A stretch of DNA of 64,000 nt from JADJOY01 sp046331705 [NCBI: bacterium] (GCA_046331705.1 JAXLQJ010000004.1:186001-250000), one strand, 5' to 3'; counted from the first letter of the stretch, positions 16,532 through 26,523 are shown. Notes: generated from the sequence alone by a model not told the origin. Made by a program: numbers and translations.

Positions 16532-18775
16532 GTGCGTCCCGAGACCATCTCGACCGACCCGCCGCCGTCCGCGTCGCCACCGCGTGGGCCACGCGCACTC
16601 GCGACGTGCGCCGGCCTCGTGCTCGCGGTGGTGGTCCTCCACGCGGGATTGCTGGTCGGGCGAGCCCACCAGCGCGGCGAGGACGACCTCGAGCTCACGA
16701 TCCCGTACAACGTGGCGTTCTGGCACGCCGTCGAGGCCGGCGAGTCGCCGTGGTGGCTGCCGTGGATCGACGCCGGCACGAGCACCTTCGCGCGCTTTCC
16801 CTACCTCGGGCCTTTCTATCCCGCGGCGCCGCTCTTCCGCGCGCTGCCGCCGGTGCGGGCCGTGGAGCTCGCCCTCTTCGCGCACGTGCTGCTCGCGGCG
16901 TTCGGGATGCGCGCCTGGCTGCGCGCCCAGGGAGTCGGCGAGCGCGGCGCCTGGCTGGGGGCGGTGGTGTACGCGGGATCGAGTGTGTGGCGGGTCGCCG
17001 ACGGCGAGGGCTACGGCACCGAGGCGCCCGTGTGGACGTGGCTTCCCTGGGCGCTGGCGGCGATCGAGAGCGCCCGCGAGGGCTCGGCGGCGCGCGCGGG
17101 TGCGCTCGGCGGTCTCGCGGCGGGGCTGGTGGCGCTCGGCGGTCACGCGACCGATCTCTACGTCGGGATCGTGCTCACGGCGGCGTACGGGTTGGCGCGC
17201 ACGCTCGCGCTGGGCGGCGAGCCGCGGGCGCGCAAGCGGCTGCTCGCGGCGGCCTCGATCGCTGGCGTGCTGGGCGCGGGGATCGGCCTCGCGTTCTGGT
17301 GGCCGGCGCTCGCGACACTCGACCCCGACATCCTCAGCGCCACGCGCGCACCCAAGCCGCCGATCGCCCATCCGCTGCTCCGGCTGGTGCTGCCATTTCG
17401 AGGCTGGGGCACCAAGGAATCCCTCTACGTCGGGATCGTGCCGCTGGCCCTGGTGCTGACGTCGCTTCGCCGCGTGCCGCGCCGGACGCTGCTGCCGGTG
17501 CTGGTTCCCGCGCTCACGGCGCTGGCGCTCTCGTTCGGGCCGACGGCACTCCCGTGGCGCGCGCTCGCGTGGCTCCCTGGGCTCTCGCGGATCGATCAGG
17601 GAAACGTGTTCGCGTGGCCATTCGCCCTGTTCGCCGCGGCGCTGGTGGGATGCGCGCTCGACGCGCGCGCCGCTCGGCTCGGCCCGCGAGCGCGGCGCGT
17701 GCTGGTCGCCGCCATCGTGCTCGAGATGATCCTCTACTCGACGCCACGCTGGACGGATCGCGCGCACCTCCGGCTTCTCACGCTCCCCTCCGCGACCACC
17801 AGCGCGCCAGCGGCGCAAGCGCGCTTCGCGTCCTTGGCGAGCGAGGGCGCGTCCTCGCCACCGCGCCGCACGTTGCCGCTCGTCGTCCGCGCTCCCGAGA
17901 GCGCCGTGCTGGATTGGCGAAACGACTCGCTGGTGCACCGCGCGTTCGAGGACGTCCGCGCCTCCGCGCATCTCGGCTCCCCCAGGCTGCGCCGCCTGCT
18001 GCGCTCGCTCGGGCCGTGGCCAGTCGATTGGGATACGTACTCGGACGATCGCGCGCGCGCATCCAGCTCCATCGATCTCGGCGCCACGAGCGTTGCCACG
18101 CGGGTGCTCGACCTCTTGAGCGTCGACACGGTCTTCACCGACGTTCGGGTCGAAGGCGACGCGTTCGCACGTTCGTCCCAACCCCGCGAGCTTGCGCCGG
18201 GCATCGCCCCATTCGACGTCTGGGTGCGGCGCGATCCGCTGCCGCGCTATCGCCTCGTCGCGCGCACCCTCGTCCTCGCCGACGACGAGGACGCTCGAGC
18301 GCGGCTCCTCGCGCCCGACTTCGACCCGCGTTCCGAGGCCGTGCTCGCGAGCGCCGCGACGGCGGCTCCGAGCGCGGTCCCGGAAGCGCTCGCCACGGGT
18401 CCGACGTCGGGGCGAGTCGTGGTCGAGCGCTATCGCCCCGGAGACATCGCCCTCGCCGTGGACGCTCGCGCCGGCGAGACGCTGGTGATCGGCGAGACCT
18501 TCCTCCCCGGCTGGCGCGCCTCGATCGAGGGCAAGGCGGTGCCGCTCGTCCGCGCCAACGACCTGCACATGGCGCTCTCCCCGCCCGTCGGCCGCCACCG
18601 CGTCGAGCTGCGCTACCAGCCACCGAGGCTGGCGAGCGGCGCGCGTGTCGCCGTGGTCGCGCTCGTCACGGCGGTGGGGTTGCTGCTCGCGCCCCGCGCG
18701 CCCCGAGGCCCACGATCCATGGCCCATGCTCGCCAACGAGGCGAAGGCCGTGACCGAATCGTGACCGAGCGCTGA
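16532..18775 (+). CDS. YfhO-like polytopic membrane protein (first of two)
   Basis: 747 residues starting at GTG 16532. About ten hydrophobic helices fill the first 410 residues, beginning ALATCAGLVLAVVVLHAGLL. Then comes a long soluble part that ends with GETFLPGWRASIEGKAVPL and SPPVGRHRVELRYQPP, and a last helix near 700-720. The 'FxPGWxAxxDG' C-terminal module is typical of YfhO-family proteins, some of which are implicated in lipoteichoic-acid glycosylation in Firmicutes. Function here is unknown, but a membrane glycosyltransferase-like role is plausible. It is divergent from the M48 protease and sits 87 bases before the VWA operon. Confidence 0.7.
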   Translation: MRPETISTDPPPSASPPRGPRALATCAGLVLAVVVLHAGLLVGRAHQRGEDDLELTIPYNVAFWHAVEAGESPWWLPWIDAGTSTFARFPYLGPFYPAAPLFRALPPVRAVELALFAHVLLAAFGMRAWLRAQGVGERGAWLGAVVYAGSSVWRVADGEGYGTEAPVWTWLPWALAAIESAREGSAARAGALGGLAAGLVALGGHATDLYVGIVLTAAYGLARTLALGGEPRARKRLLAAASIAGVLGAGIGLAFWWPALATLDPDILSATRAPKPPIAHPLLRLVLPFRGWGTKESLYVGIVPLALVLTSLRRVPRRTLLPVLVPALTALALSFGPTALPWRALAWLPGLSRIDQGNVFAWPFALFAAALVGCALDARAARLGPRARRVLVAAIVLEMILYSTPRWTDRAHLRLLTLPSATTSAPAAQARFASLASEGASSPPRRTLPLVVRAPESAVLDWRNDSLVHRAFEDVRASAHLGSPRLRRLLRSLGPWPVDWDTYSDDRARASSSIDLGATSVATRVLDLLSVDTVFTDVRVEGDAFARSSQPRELAPGIAPFDVWVRRDPLPRYRLVARTLVLADDEDARARLLAPDFDPRSEAVLASAATAAPSAVPEALATGPTSGRVVVERYRPGDIALAVDARAGETLVIGETFLPGWRASIEGKAVPLVRANDLHMALSPPVGRHRVELRYQPPRLASGARVAVVALVTAVGLLLAPRAPRGPRSMAHARQRGEGRDRIVTER

Positions 18776-18862
18776 GCGTCTCTTCACCGCCGCTCACTCG
18801 CCCTCGTCCATGCTCGGATCCGACGCGAGGCTCGATTCCCGACCTCGATCTCGAGGGCGCTC

Positions 18863-20710
18863 ATGATCCGCTCATGCCATCGATCCGTGCTCGCTCGGCT
18901 CGTGCTGGGAATCACGCTCTTCCTCGGCGGGTGCGCCCACGAGCTCGATCCCATCGGCCAGCGCATCGACGAGCTGAGTCGGCGGACCGCGGCGATGGCG
19001 CACCAGGCGGACCGTGCAGCGGACGACGCGGCGCGCGCCGCCGCCGCTGCCGATCGCGCCGCCACCGAGGCGAACGCGGCGGCGGTCGAGGCCGAGGATG
19101 CGCGCTCGCTCGCCACGCGCGCGAACGTCCCATGGCCGCGCGCGGCGGAACGCCGCGCCGAGCGCGGCCCCGAGGCCCGCGCCGATGCGGAGCCGCGCCG
19201 CGGCGCGGGCCTCGCGCGAGCCAGCGGCGCCGCGCGGCCGCTCGCGATCGGCGACGTCCGCGTCGTCGACGACGAGCGCTTCCCCGACGCGACGTTTCGT
19301 CACTACGGCGTCAATCCCACGATCGATACCGCCGAGCAGCGGGTGTCCACCTTCTCGGTCGACGTGGACACCGCGTCCTACTCGCTCGCGCGCTCGTACC
19401 TCGAGCGTGGCGAGCTGCCGCCGGAAGAGGCGGTGCGCGTCGAGGAGTTCGTGAACTCCTTCGACTACGGCTACGGCGCCGCCGCCGAGGCGCCGTTCAC
19501 CGTCCACGCCGAAGCCGCGCCCTCGCCCACCCGCCCCGGCTACGAGCTCCTGCTCGTGGGCCTGAAGGCGCGCGACGTGCCGGAAGCCGAGCGCAAGCCC
19601 GCGCGCTTGGTGTTCGTGATCGACGTCTCGGGCTCGATGGACATCGAGAATCGCCTCGGCGCCGTGAAGCGCGCGCTCGGCTTCCTCGTCGATCGCTTGC
19701 ACGACGACGACACGGTGGGGATCGTCGTCTACGGCAGCCGGGCGCGCGTCCTCCTGGAACCGACCTCGGCGGGCGATCGACGCGAGATCCTGGGCGCCAT
19801 CGAAGCGCTCCGGGCCGAGGGCGCGACCAACGTCCAGCAAGGCCTCGAGCTCGGCTACGCCATGGCCGAGCGTCGCTTCCAGGCCGGTGCGATCAACCGC
19901 GTGGTGCTGTGCTCGGACGGGGTCGCGAACAATGGGCTCGCCACCACCGCGGAGGGGATCTTCGAACGGGTGCGCGCGCGCGCCGCCCGCGGGATCACGC
20001 TCTCGACCGTCGGCTTCGGGATGGGCAACTACGACGACGTGCTCATGGAGCGGCTGGCCCAGCTCGGCGACGGCAACTACGCCTACGTCGACGACGACAC
20101 CGAGGCGCGTCGCATCTTCCAGCGCGAGCTCACCGGCCTGCTGCAAGTGGTGGCGAAAGACGTGAAGGTGCAGGTCGAGCTCGACCCGCAGGTGGTCTCG
20201 CGCTACCGCCTGATCGGCTACGAGAATCGCCACCTGGAGGCCGCGGACTTCGCCAACGACCGCGTGGACGCGGGCGAGGTCGGCGCCGGGCACGCGGTGA
20301 CGGCGCTCTACGAGCTCAAGCTGGTGGATCCGCGCCCACGGACGCTGGGTACGATCCGGGTGCGGCACCAGCCCGTCGAGGGCGGCGCCTCGATGCTGAT
20401 CGAGAAGACGATCGACGGCAGCGTGCTGCGCGCGCGGTTCGGCGAGGCGTCCTCGCCAGCGCGCCTCGCGGCGGTGGTTGCCGCGTTCGCGGAGAAGCTG
20501 CGCGGGTCGTACTGGGCGCGCACGGTCACCTACGCCGATCTGCTCGCCCGCCTGGAAGCGCTCGATCCCGAGCTCACGCGCCGCGCCGACGTGACCGAGC
20601 TGCGCCGCTTGCTCATCCTCGCGCGCGGCCTCGATCGTCGCGACGACCCGTTCGAGGGCGACTCGCCGGTGTCGCGAATGAGCTTCGACGAGGTCCCGAT
20701 CCTGCGATGA
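18863..20710 (+). CDS. Lipoprotein with alanine-rich coiled coil and YfbK-type VWA domain
   Basis: 615 residues. A lipoprotein signal ends in the lipobox LGGC (Cys24). Residues about 28-95 are Ala-rich with heptad spacing (ELSRRTAAMAHQADRAADDA onward), like the Lpp/OprI alanine zipper. The YfbK-type N-terminal unit follows (FSVDVDTASYSLARSYLERG). Next is the VWA domain with MIDAS DVSGSMD at residue 254 and LCSDGVANNG, and then a C-terminal DUF3520-like part. The VWA domain should bind a metal and a partner protein in the periplasm. Its stop overlaps the start of the histidine kinase gene (ATGA), suggesting that the two proteins work in one signalling pathway. Confidence 0.85.
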   Translation: MIRSCHRSVLARLVLGITLFLGGCAHELDPIGQRIDELSRRTAAMAHQADRAADDAARAAAAADRAATEANAAAVEAEDARSLATRANVPWPRAAERRAERGPEARADAEPRRGAGLARASGAARPLAIGDVRVVDDERFPDATFRHYGVNPTIDTAEQRVSTFSVDVDTASYSLARSYLERGELPPEEAVRVEEFVNSFDYGYGAAAEAPFTVHAEAAPSPTRPGYELLLVGLKARDVPEAERKPARLVFVIDVSGSMDIENRLGAVKRALGFLVDRLHDDDTVGIVVYGSRARVLLEPTSAGDRREILGAIEALRAEGATNVQQGLELGYAMAERRFQAGAINRVVLCSDGVANNGLATTAEGIFERVRARAARGITLSTVGFGMGNYDDVLMERLAQLGDGNYAYVDDDTEARRIFQRELTGLLQVVAKDVKVQVELDPQVVSRYRLIGYENRHLEAADFANDRVDAGEVGAGHAVTALYELKLVDPRPRTLGTIRVRHQPVEGGASMLIEKTIDGSVLRARFGEASSPARLAAVVAAFAEKLRGSYWARTVTYADLLARLEALDPELTRRADVTELRRLLILARGLDRRDDPFEGDSPVSRMSFDEVPILR

Positions 20711-22572
20711 GCACCTCCGCCCGATCCCCCTCCCTCGCGACCACCGCGCTGGTGCTGGGCCTCGCCTGGCTCGCGCTGGCGTGGGGGCTGGTGGCCCTCG
20801 GCCGGGTGTTCGTGGCCGAGCGTCACGACGCCCGCCACGCGATCGGCGCCCGCCGCTCTGCGCTCGATCTCTACGCGGAGCGCGCCCTCGGCGAGGCGCT
20901 GGCTTCGCTCGTCGCCGACGCCAGCGAACGGATCCCGGTGGCGCTCGCCGATCCCCTGCGCCCCGCCACCGATCTCTTCCTGCGCGAGGACGGAGCGCAG
21001 CGGCTGCCGCGCCTGGCGACCGCCCGTCCCGGCGACGCGACACCCGGTGCCGCGCTCGCGGAGCGGATCTCGCGCGGCGACGTCGGGGCGGGTGAGGCCG
21101 CCGGCGGCGACGCGGACCCGTGGGCCGAGCGGCTGCGCATCGCACGCGCCTTCGTCGCCTCGGTGCGCCTCGACGATCGCGCACAGATCGAGTCGCGGTT
21201 TCGCGCGTTGCTCGGTCACCAGGCGCGCTATCGCATCGACTCGACGCTCGACCTGCCGTCGCGGCTGGGCCTGCTCGAGCTCCTGGTGCGCGAGAGCCAT
21301 CCCGATCCCGCGCTGCTCCACGCGCTGCTGCGCGACGGCCTGAGCGACGCCGCGGGCAGCACCGTGCCCGGCCTCGAGCCGGCGCTCCTCGACGCCCGCG
21401 AGCGCTTCGACAGCGCCGATTTCCTCGCCCTCGCGGATCGGATCGGCGAGCTCGCCGAGCGCAGCGGCGTTCCCTACGAGGATTTCTTCGCGCGGGTCCA
21501 CGAGCCCGTCCCCGAGATCCCGCTCGTCGCGGACGATCTCGCCGCCGCGACGTTGGTGGCGCGCGGAACCTGGCTCTTGCGCCCGGCGGGGCGCGGGCGG
21601 ATCGAAGGGGCGCGCGTCGACCTGGACGGCGCCCTTCGCGCGGTCCTCGACGAGATGCGCGGGCGCGGCGTGCTGACGGGAACCGACGAGCTGCGCCTCG
21701 CCACCGACCTCGGGGCCAGCGTGCCGCTCGCGAGTCTCGCGGTGAAGGTCGATTCGCCCGAGTGGCCGCGCGCGCTGGCAGCGATCGAGCGGCGCTTTCG
21801 CTGGAAGCTCGGCTTGCTGCTCGGCTCGGGCGGCGTGGCCATGGCGCTCGCGGCGCTCGCCTTCGCGTTCCAGCGCCAGGGGCGGCGGGTGGTGGACATG
21901 CAGCGCGCGTTCCTCGCCGCCGTGTCCCACGAGCTGCGCACGCCGCTCGCCTCCATCCGACTCCTGGCGGAGACCCTGGAGCGCCGCGTGAGCGACGTCG
22001 CCGGGGCCCGCGACTATCCACAGCGCATCGTGCGCGCCGCCGACGGCCTCGCCTTCCTGGTGGAGAACTTGCTCTCGGTGCAACGCCTCGACAGGGGGCG
22101 CGGGCTCGCCGAGCGTGTGCCGGTGAAGATCGACGAGCTCGTCCACCGCTTGGTCGAGGAAACCGCCGCCAGCCTGGGCGCCGAGGTGCGCGTCGACCTC
22201 GCCGGCGTCGCGGTTCCCACGGTGTGGGTCGATGCCGGTCTCTTCACGGTGATGCTCGCCAACCTGGTCCGAAACGCCTGCCTCTACAACGCGCGCTCGC
22301 CGGTCCGCCTCGTCGTGACCAGCGAGCGCGACGGCGAGGCGACGGTGATCCGGATCCGCGACAACGGCCGCGGCTTCGACGAGCGCGATCGACAGCGCGC
22401 GTTCGAGGACTTCCACCGCGGCACGGGCGCGGCCGACCGCGCGGTGCCTGGCACCGGCCTCGGCCTCGCGCTGGCGCGGCGGATCGTCGCCTTGCACGGC
22501 GGCGCCATCCGCATCGCCGCCACCGGGGCCGAGGGAACGACGTTCGAGATCCGGCTACCCGATCGCGCGTAA
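20707..22572 (+). CDS. Membrane sensor histidine kinase
   Basis: 621 residues. Helix TM1 is at residues 10-36, then a large periplasmic sensor region (about 37-365) without a recognised domain, then TM2 at about 368-392. Next come HisKA with the phosphoacceptor H408 in AVSHELRTPLASIR and the ATPase with NLVRNACLYN (N box), DNGRGFDE (G1) and GTGLGLALARRIV (G2). The start codon overlaps the VWA gene stop by four bases, and an OmpR-type regulator follows after 68 bases. The pair should form a two-component system. The stimulus is unknown, but the cotranscribed VWA lipoprotein is an obvious candidate partner. Confidence 0.92.
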   Translation: MSTSARSPSLATTALVLGLAWLALAWGLVALGRVFVAERHDARHAIGARRSALDLYAERALGEALASLVADASERIPVALADPLRPATDLFLREDGAQRLPRLATARPGDATPGAALAERISRGDVGAGEAAGGDADPWAERLRIARAFVASVRLDDRAQIESRFRALLGHQARYRIDSTLDLPSRLGLLELLVRESHPDPALLHALLRDGLSDAAGSTVPGLEPALLDARERFDSADFLALADRIGELAERSGVPYEDFFARVHEPVPEIPLVADDLAAATLVARGTWLLRPAGRGRIEGARVDLDGALRAVLDEMRGRGVLTGTDELRLATDLGASVPLASLAVKVDSPEWPRALAAIERRFRWKLGLLLGSGGVAMALAALAFAFQRQGRRVVDMQRAFLAAVSHELRTPLASIRLLAETLERRVSDVAGARDYPQRIVRAADGLAFLVENLLSVQRLDRGRGLAERVPVKIDELVHRLVEETAASLGAEVRVDLAGVAVPTVWVDAGLFTVMLANLVRNACLYNARSPVRLVVTSERDGEATVIRIRDNGRGFDERDRQRAFEDFHRGTGAADRAVPGTGLGLALARRIVALHGGAIRIAATGAEGTTFEIRLPDRA

Positions 22573-22640
22573 GATCGCGCCAGCCGCCGCACCCACGGCC
22601 ACCGCGCTCGCCCCCGCGCCCACCCGCCTCCCCCGGCCCC

Positions 22641-23318
22641 ATGCAACCCACGCTCTTGCTCGTCGAGGACGACGAGAACCTGCGCGTGGCGCTCGCCGAC
22701 AACCTGACCGACGAGGGCTACACGGTGCTCACGGCGGCCACCGGCGCCGCTGCGCTCGCGGCGCTCGCCGCCCACGCGCCCGAGCTGGTGATCCTCGACA
22801 TCATGCTTCCCGACACCGACGGCTACACCCTCTGCCAGCGGATCCGCGCGATGCCGCAAGCGCCACGCGTGTTGATGCTCACCGCGCGCAGCCTGGAGGA
22901 CGACGTGGTGCGCGGCTTCGACGTCGGCGCCGACGACTACCTCGCGAAGCCCTATCGCTTGCGCGAGCTGCTGGCCCGCGTGCGCGCGCTGCTCCGACGA
23001 GGCGAGACCGCGGCCGAGTCGTTCCAGGTCGGCGAATACACGATCGACGTGCCGGCGCGGGCGGTGCGCCATGCCGACGGTCACGACGCCGAGCTCACCA
23101 AGACCGAGTTCGACCTGCTGGTGATGTTGATCCGCCACGAGTCGCGGGCCCTCGATCGCGACACCATCCTCGACGAGCTGCGCGGCCGACACGTGATGGT
23201 GGACCCGCGCACCATCGACAACTTCGTGTCGAGCCTCAAGAAGAAGCTGCGCTGGACGTCGGATTCCCCGTGGCGCATCGCCAGCGTGCGTGGCGTCGGC
23301 TACCGTTTCGAGCGGTGA
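22641..23318 (+). CDS. OmpR/PhoB-family response regulator
   Basis: 225 residues. The receiver domain has acidic D10/D11, phosphoacceptor D53 in VILDIMLPDTD, T81 and K103 in YLAKPYRLREL. The winged-helix DNA-binding domain spans about 130-225, with ELTKTEFDLLVML and the C-terminal VRGVGYRFER. It is the likely partner of the upstream kinase. ATG at 22641 is well placed. Its stop codon overlaps the GTG of the methyltransferase gene by four bases, so translation of the two is probably coupled. Confidence 0.94.
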   Translation: MQPTLLLVEDDENLRVALADNLTDEGYTVLTAATGAAALAALAAHAPELVILDIMLPDTDGYTLCQRIRAMPQAPRVLMLTARSLEDDVVRGFDVGADDYLAKPYRLRELLARVRALLRRGETAAESFQVGEYTIDVPARAVRHADGHDAELTKTEFDLLVMLIRHESRALDRDTILDELRGRHVMVDPRTIDNFVSSLKKKLRWTSDSPWRIASVRGVGYRFER

Positions 23319-23989
23319 GCACGGCGGCTCCTTCCCGCGCGCCGCAGGCGGCTTACGAGGTTCCGGCGGACGAGTACTACGCGACGCTCGCGCGCTGGCG
23401 CGGGTATTCGTATCGCGAGCGTCGCCGGCTGCTGCTGCCGCGGCTCGGGGGACGGGTCCTCGACGTCGGCTGCGGCGACGGCCGGATCGTGCTCGCGGCG
23501 CTCGCCGATCGCGGTGTGGGGCTCGATGCGAGCGGCGCGATGCTCGCGGCCGCGCGCGCGCGCGCACCGCTCGCACGGCTCACTCGCGCCGATGCGCAGG
23601 CACTTCCGTTTCGCGGCGCGAGCTTCGAGACCGTGCTCGCGAGCCACGCTCTCTGGCTCTTCGGCGACGCACAGGCGTTCGTCGCCGAAGCGCGGCGCGT
23701 GCTCGTGCCCGGCGGGCGCCTCGTGATCGTGAGCAATCATCCGCACTACTTCTGGGCGCGGAGCTGCGTGCTCGGCATCTCCGCCGCGATGGGCAGGCAC
23801 CACGTCGAGCCGCCGCCCCTGCTCCACCGCCGACGCGACATCGAGGCAGCGCTCCGCCGCGCGGGCTTCCTCGCCGCCCGGTCGGAGTCGTTCCTGGTGC
23901 TGCCGGTACCCGGCTTCGCCTGGCTCGACCGCACGCCGCTCAGGCGGCTCGGTCTCTCGTTCGTGATCGAGGCGCGAGCGCCAGCATGA
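23315..23989 (+). CDS. SAM-dependent methyltransferase (class I)
   Basis: 224 residues, GTG start overlapping the regulator stop (GTGA). Motif I is VLDVGCGDGRIV, followed by a GVGLDASGAMLAAARARAP acidic loop, a DAQALPFRGASFETV stretch and VLVPGGRLVIVSN (post-motif III). This fits Methyltransf_11 enzymes; the substrate is not evident. Its cotranscription with a two-component system is unusual and may mean it modifies a lipid or small molecule under that system. Its last 50 bases overlap, tail to tail, the gene on the other strand. Confidence 0.83.
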   Translation: MSTAAPSRAPQAAYEVPADEYYATLARWRGYSYRERRRLLLPRLGGRVLDVGCGDGRIVLAALADRGVGLDASGAMLAAARARAPLARLTRADAQALPFRGASFETVLASHALWLFGDAQAFVAEARRVLVPGGRLVIVSNHPHYFWARSCVLGISAAMGRHHVEPPPLLHRRRDIEAALRRAGFLAARSESFLVLPVPGFAWLDRTPLRRLGLSFVIEARAPA

Positions 23990-26354
23990 GCGCCGCGCCG
24001 AGGGCGCCCAGCGCGAGCACCAGCAGCGCCCACTGACCCGTGGGCGCGTAGCGCAACTCCACGACCTGGGTCCCCGGCGGCACCCGCACCGCGCGGAAGA
24101 GCGCGTTCGCGCGAAAGAGCGGGATCGACACGCCATCGGCGCTCGCGCTCCATCCGGGAGCCGATCGATCCAGGATCACCAGCCAAGGCCGCTCGTCGCC
24201 GGTCTCGCTCACGTCGACCACCAGCCGATCGGGCTCGTCGACGAGGAACCGCGCCGCCGGCTCCCACCCGGCGCCGGGCTGCGGCGCCAGCGCGCGGGCG
24301 TCGTCGCATTCGGCGAGATCGAGCGGCGCCCCGCTGTCGAGGACCGTGACGACGCGCGGATCGAGCGTGCCGGCGAGCAGCGTCTCGAGGGCCGTGCGCG
24401 GCTCGGGGCGGCACGCCAGCGACGTGCGATACGCGCGCGGCAGCGCCGATTCGTTGGCGTAGACGAAGTATCCGCCGCCGCTCGCGAGCGGCGCGCCGCG
24501 GTCGAGAAAGGGCCGCCGCGCGAGCAAGAACCGCGACGCCGAGAGATCGAGCAACAGCGGCACGTGGGTGAAATCCAGAAATCCCGTGAGCCGCAGTGGC
24601 GCGGCGGCTCGCCCAGCGCCCGTGAACTCGAGCACCTCGCGCGGCACCAGCGACGAGAATCCGCTCGGGCTCGCCCAGCGGAACTCGCTCTCGAACGGCT
24701 CCACCGCCACGTCGTCGCGATCGAGGTTCGCGAGGCGCGGATAGCCCGCCTCGCCGAGGGCGCGCGGCACGTGCGCGAGCACCGCCGGGCCACGGACGAA
24801 TTCCTCGACCTTCGCGCGGGACTCCGTGCGCGCGAAGGGTGCGGCGAGCCACCCGAGCATGACCAGCGTGCCGGCGGCGAGCAGCGCCGGCGCCGCCGCG
24901 CGGACCCGGCGCGACGTGGCTGCGCGCGCCACCACCAGCAACGCGACCAGCAACGCCGCGAGGGTCGCGATCTGCAACGTGCCACGCGTGGGCGCCGCAA
25001 TCTCGCTCGCATAACCCTCGCCGAACGAATCGGGCAGCGCGATCCAGCCGGCCCAGAACGCCAGCCGGATGCCGCCCACGATCCCAGCGGCCACCAGGAG
25101 CCCGGCGAGCACGACGCTTCGCGCCGGGACTCGGTCGCGGCCCGCGGCATCGATCGCCCGCGCCGCGAGCACCGCGATCGCGAGCAGCGCCACCGACACC
25201 GCCCGCACTGGATCGTGGAAGAGCCCCACCAGCGGCAACCGATAGAGCACCCGCATCACGGGATCGTGCTCGCCTGCAGCGAACGCGAGGGCGCACACCA
25301 ACGTCACGGCGAAGGCGCGCTCGTGGAGGTCGCCGTGCCGGATCGATCGCCACGCCCACGCGAACGCCAGCGCCAGCGGAATGCCTCCGACGAACACGGT
25401 GTTGAGCGCGCCGAGCGCGCCCCACCCCACCAGGTTCGGAAAGAAGAGCCCGACGAGATCGGCGCTCGACAGGCTTCCCGCCGCCACCGCGAGCGACTCG
25501 TGGGCGGTGACGGAGCCGCGCGCGGACTCCGCGAGCAGCGCGGAGGTGGCGAGCGCTTGCGGTGCGAACATCGCGCTCGCGAGCGCCGCCATCGCGAGCA
25601 ACCGCGCCGCCGGATCGGCCCACGCCCCCGGCCCACGCGACGCCCGCGCCTTCTCCCCGAGCAACACGAGCGCGTAGCACCCCTCCAGCACCCCGACGTA
25701 GAGCGCCTGCTGCGCCATGCCGCCGAGCCAGCTCAGCCCGAGCGCCAGCGCGCCGAGCCCGACCGTTCGGCGTGCCGCGTGCCCCGATTCCGACTGCGCC
25801 AGGCGGCGGATCGCGAGCAGCACCAGCGGCACCCACGCCAGCGTCGCGTGGTTGTGGAGCTGACCCAGGTTTCCGACCATGTGGCCGTTGAAGGCGTAGA
25901 TCGCCGCCGCGGCGACGGCGGCAGCGGGACGCACGCCCAGCCCGGCGCGCGCGAACGCGTACATCGCCACCCCAGCCAGCAGGAAATGGAGCGCGACGTT
26001 CCAGGTCAGCGCGTCCGCGACCGGAAGCGCGAGATCCGCGAGCCAGCTCGGCGGATAGAGCGGGCCAGCCTGGATCGCGCCCAGCCACGGATACCCGAAG
26101 AAGAGATGCGGGTTCCAGAGCGGCAGGCGGCCGTGGTCCACGACCTGCTCGCGCAGGAAGTGGTGCAAGGGCAACAGGATCTCGTGGATCTCGCCGTCGA
26201 AGACGAGACCTCGCCCTGCGATGACGCTGCGGAAGCACCAGCTCCACAGCGCCACGAGCGCCAGCAGCGCGACGGCGTCCGCGACCCACGCCACCGGCTG
26301 CGCGACGGGGTGCGGCGCTTCCGGGTGCGTCCCACGCTGCGCTCGATCGGCCAC
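23940..26354 (-). CDS. YfhO-like polytopic membrane protein (second of two)
   Basis: 804 residues with about twelve hydrophobic helices. It has the same layout as the protein at 16532-18775: a first helix near residue 25-45, then a LPLWNPHLFFGYPW loop, an IYAFNGHMVGNLGQLHNHA loop, and WLVILDRSAPGWSASADGVS followed by a terminal helix. This C-terminal module marks the YfhO family. The likely start is GTG at 26354. Its 3' end overlaps the convergent methyltransferase gene by 50 bases. Role unknown; a membrane glycosyltransferase-like activity is possible. Confidence 0.72.
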   Translation of the reverse strand: MADRAQRGTHPEAPHPVAQPVAWVADAVALLALVALWSWCFRSVIAGRGLVFDGEIHEILLPLHHFLREQVVDHGRLPLWNPHLFFGYPWLGAIQAGPLYPPSWLADLALPVADALTWNVALHFLLAGVAMYAFARAGLGVRPAAAVAAAAIYAFNGHMVGNLGQLHNHATLAWVPLVLLAIRRLAQSESGHAARRTVGLGALALGLSWLGGMAQQALYVGVLEGCYALVLLGEKARASRGPGAWADPAARLLAMAALASAMFAPQALATSALLAESARGSVTAHESLAVAAGSLSSADLVGLFFPNLVGWGALGALNTVFVGGIPLALAFAWAWRSIRHGDLHERAFAVTLVCALAFAAGEHDPVMRVLYRLPLVGLFHDPVRAVSVALLAIAVLAARAIDAAGRDRVPARSVVLAGLLVAAGIVGGIRLAFWAGWIALPDSFGEGYASEIAAPTRGTLQIATLAALLVALLVVARAATSRRVRAAAPALLAAGTLVMLGWLAAPFARTESRAKVEEFVRGPAVLAHVPRALGEAGYPRLANLDRDDVAVEPFESEFRWASPSGFSSLVPREVLEFTGAGRAAAPLRLTGFLDFTHVPLLLDLSASRFLLARRPFLDRGAPLASGGGYFVYANESALPRAYRTSLACRPEPRTALETLLAGTLDPRVVTVLDSGAPLDLAECDDARALAPQPGAGWEPAARFLVDEPDRLVVDVSETGDERPWLVILDRSAPGWSASADGVSIPLFRANALFRAVRVPPGTQVVELRYAPTGQWALLVLALGALGAALMLALAPRSRTRDRAA

Positions 26355-26523
26355 GGGACGCCGATCATGAGAGAGGAGCGGTCACGCCAGCAAGCGCCGT
26401 AGGTCACCTCTCCGCACGGCGCCCCGAGCAAGCGCGCGCGATCTTCCGTCGACGACCGGCTCGCCCACCGCCGCGGCCGAGCGCGCGCCGTCCGCCCTCC
26501 CGCCGCGACCCGCACCCGGGCGC

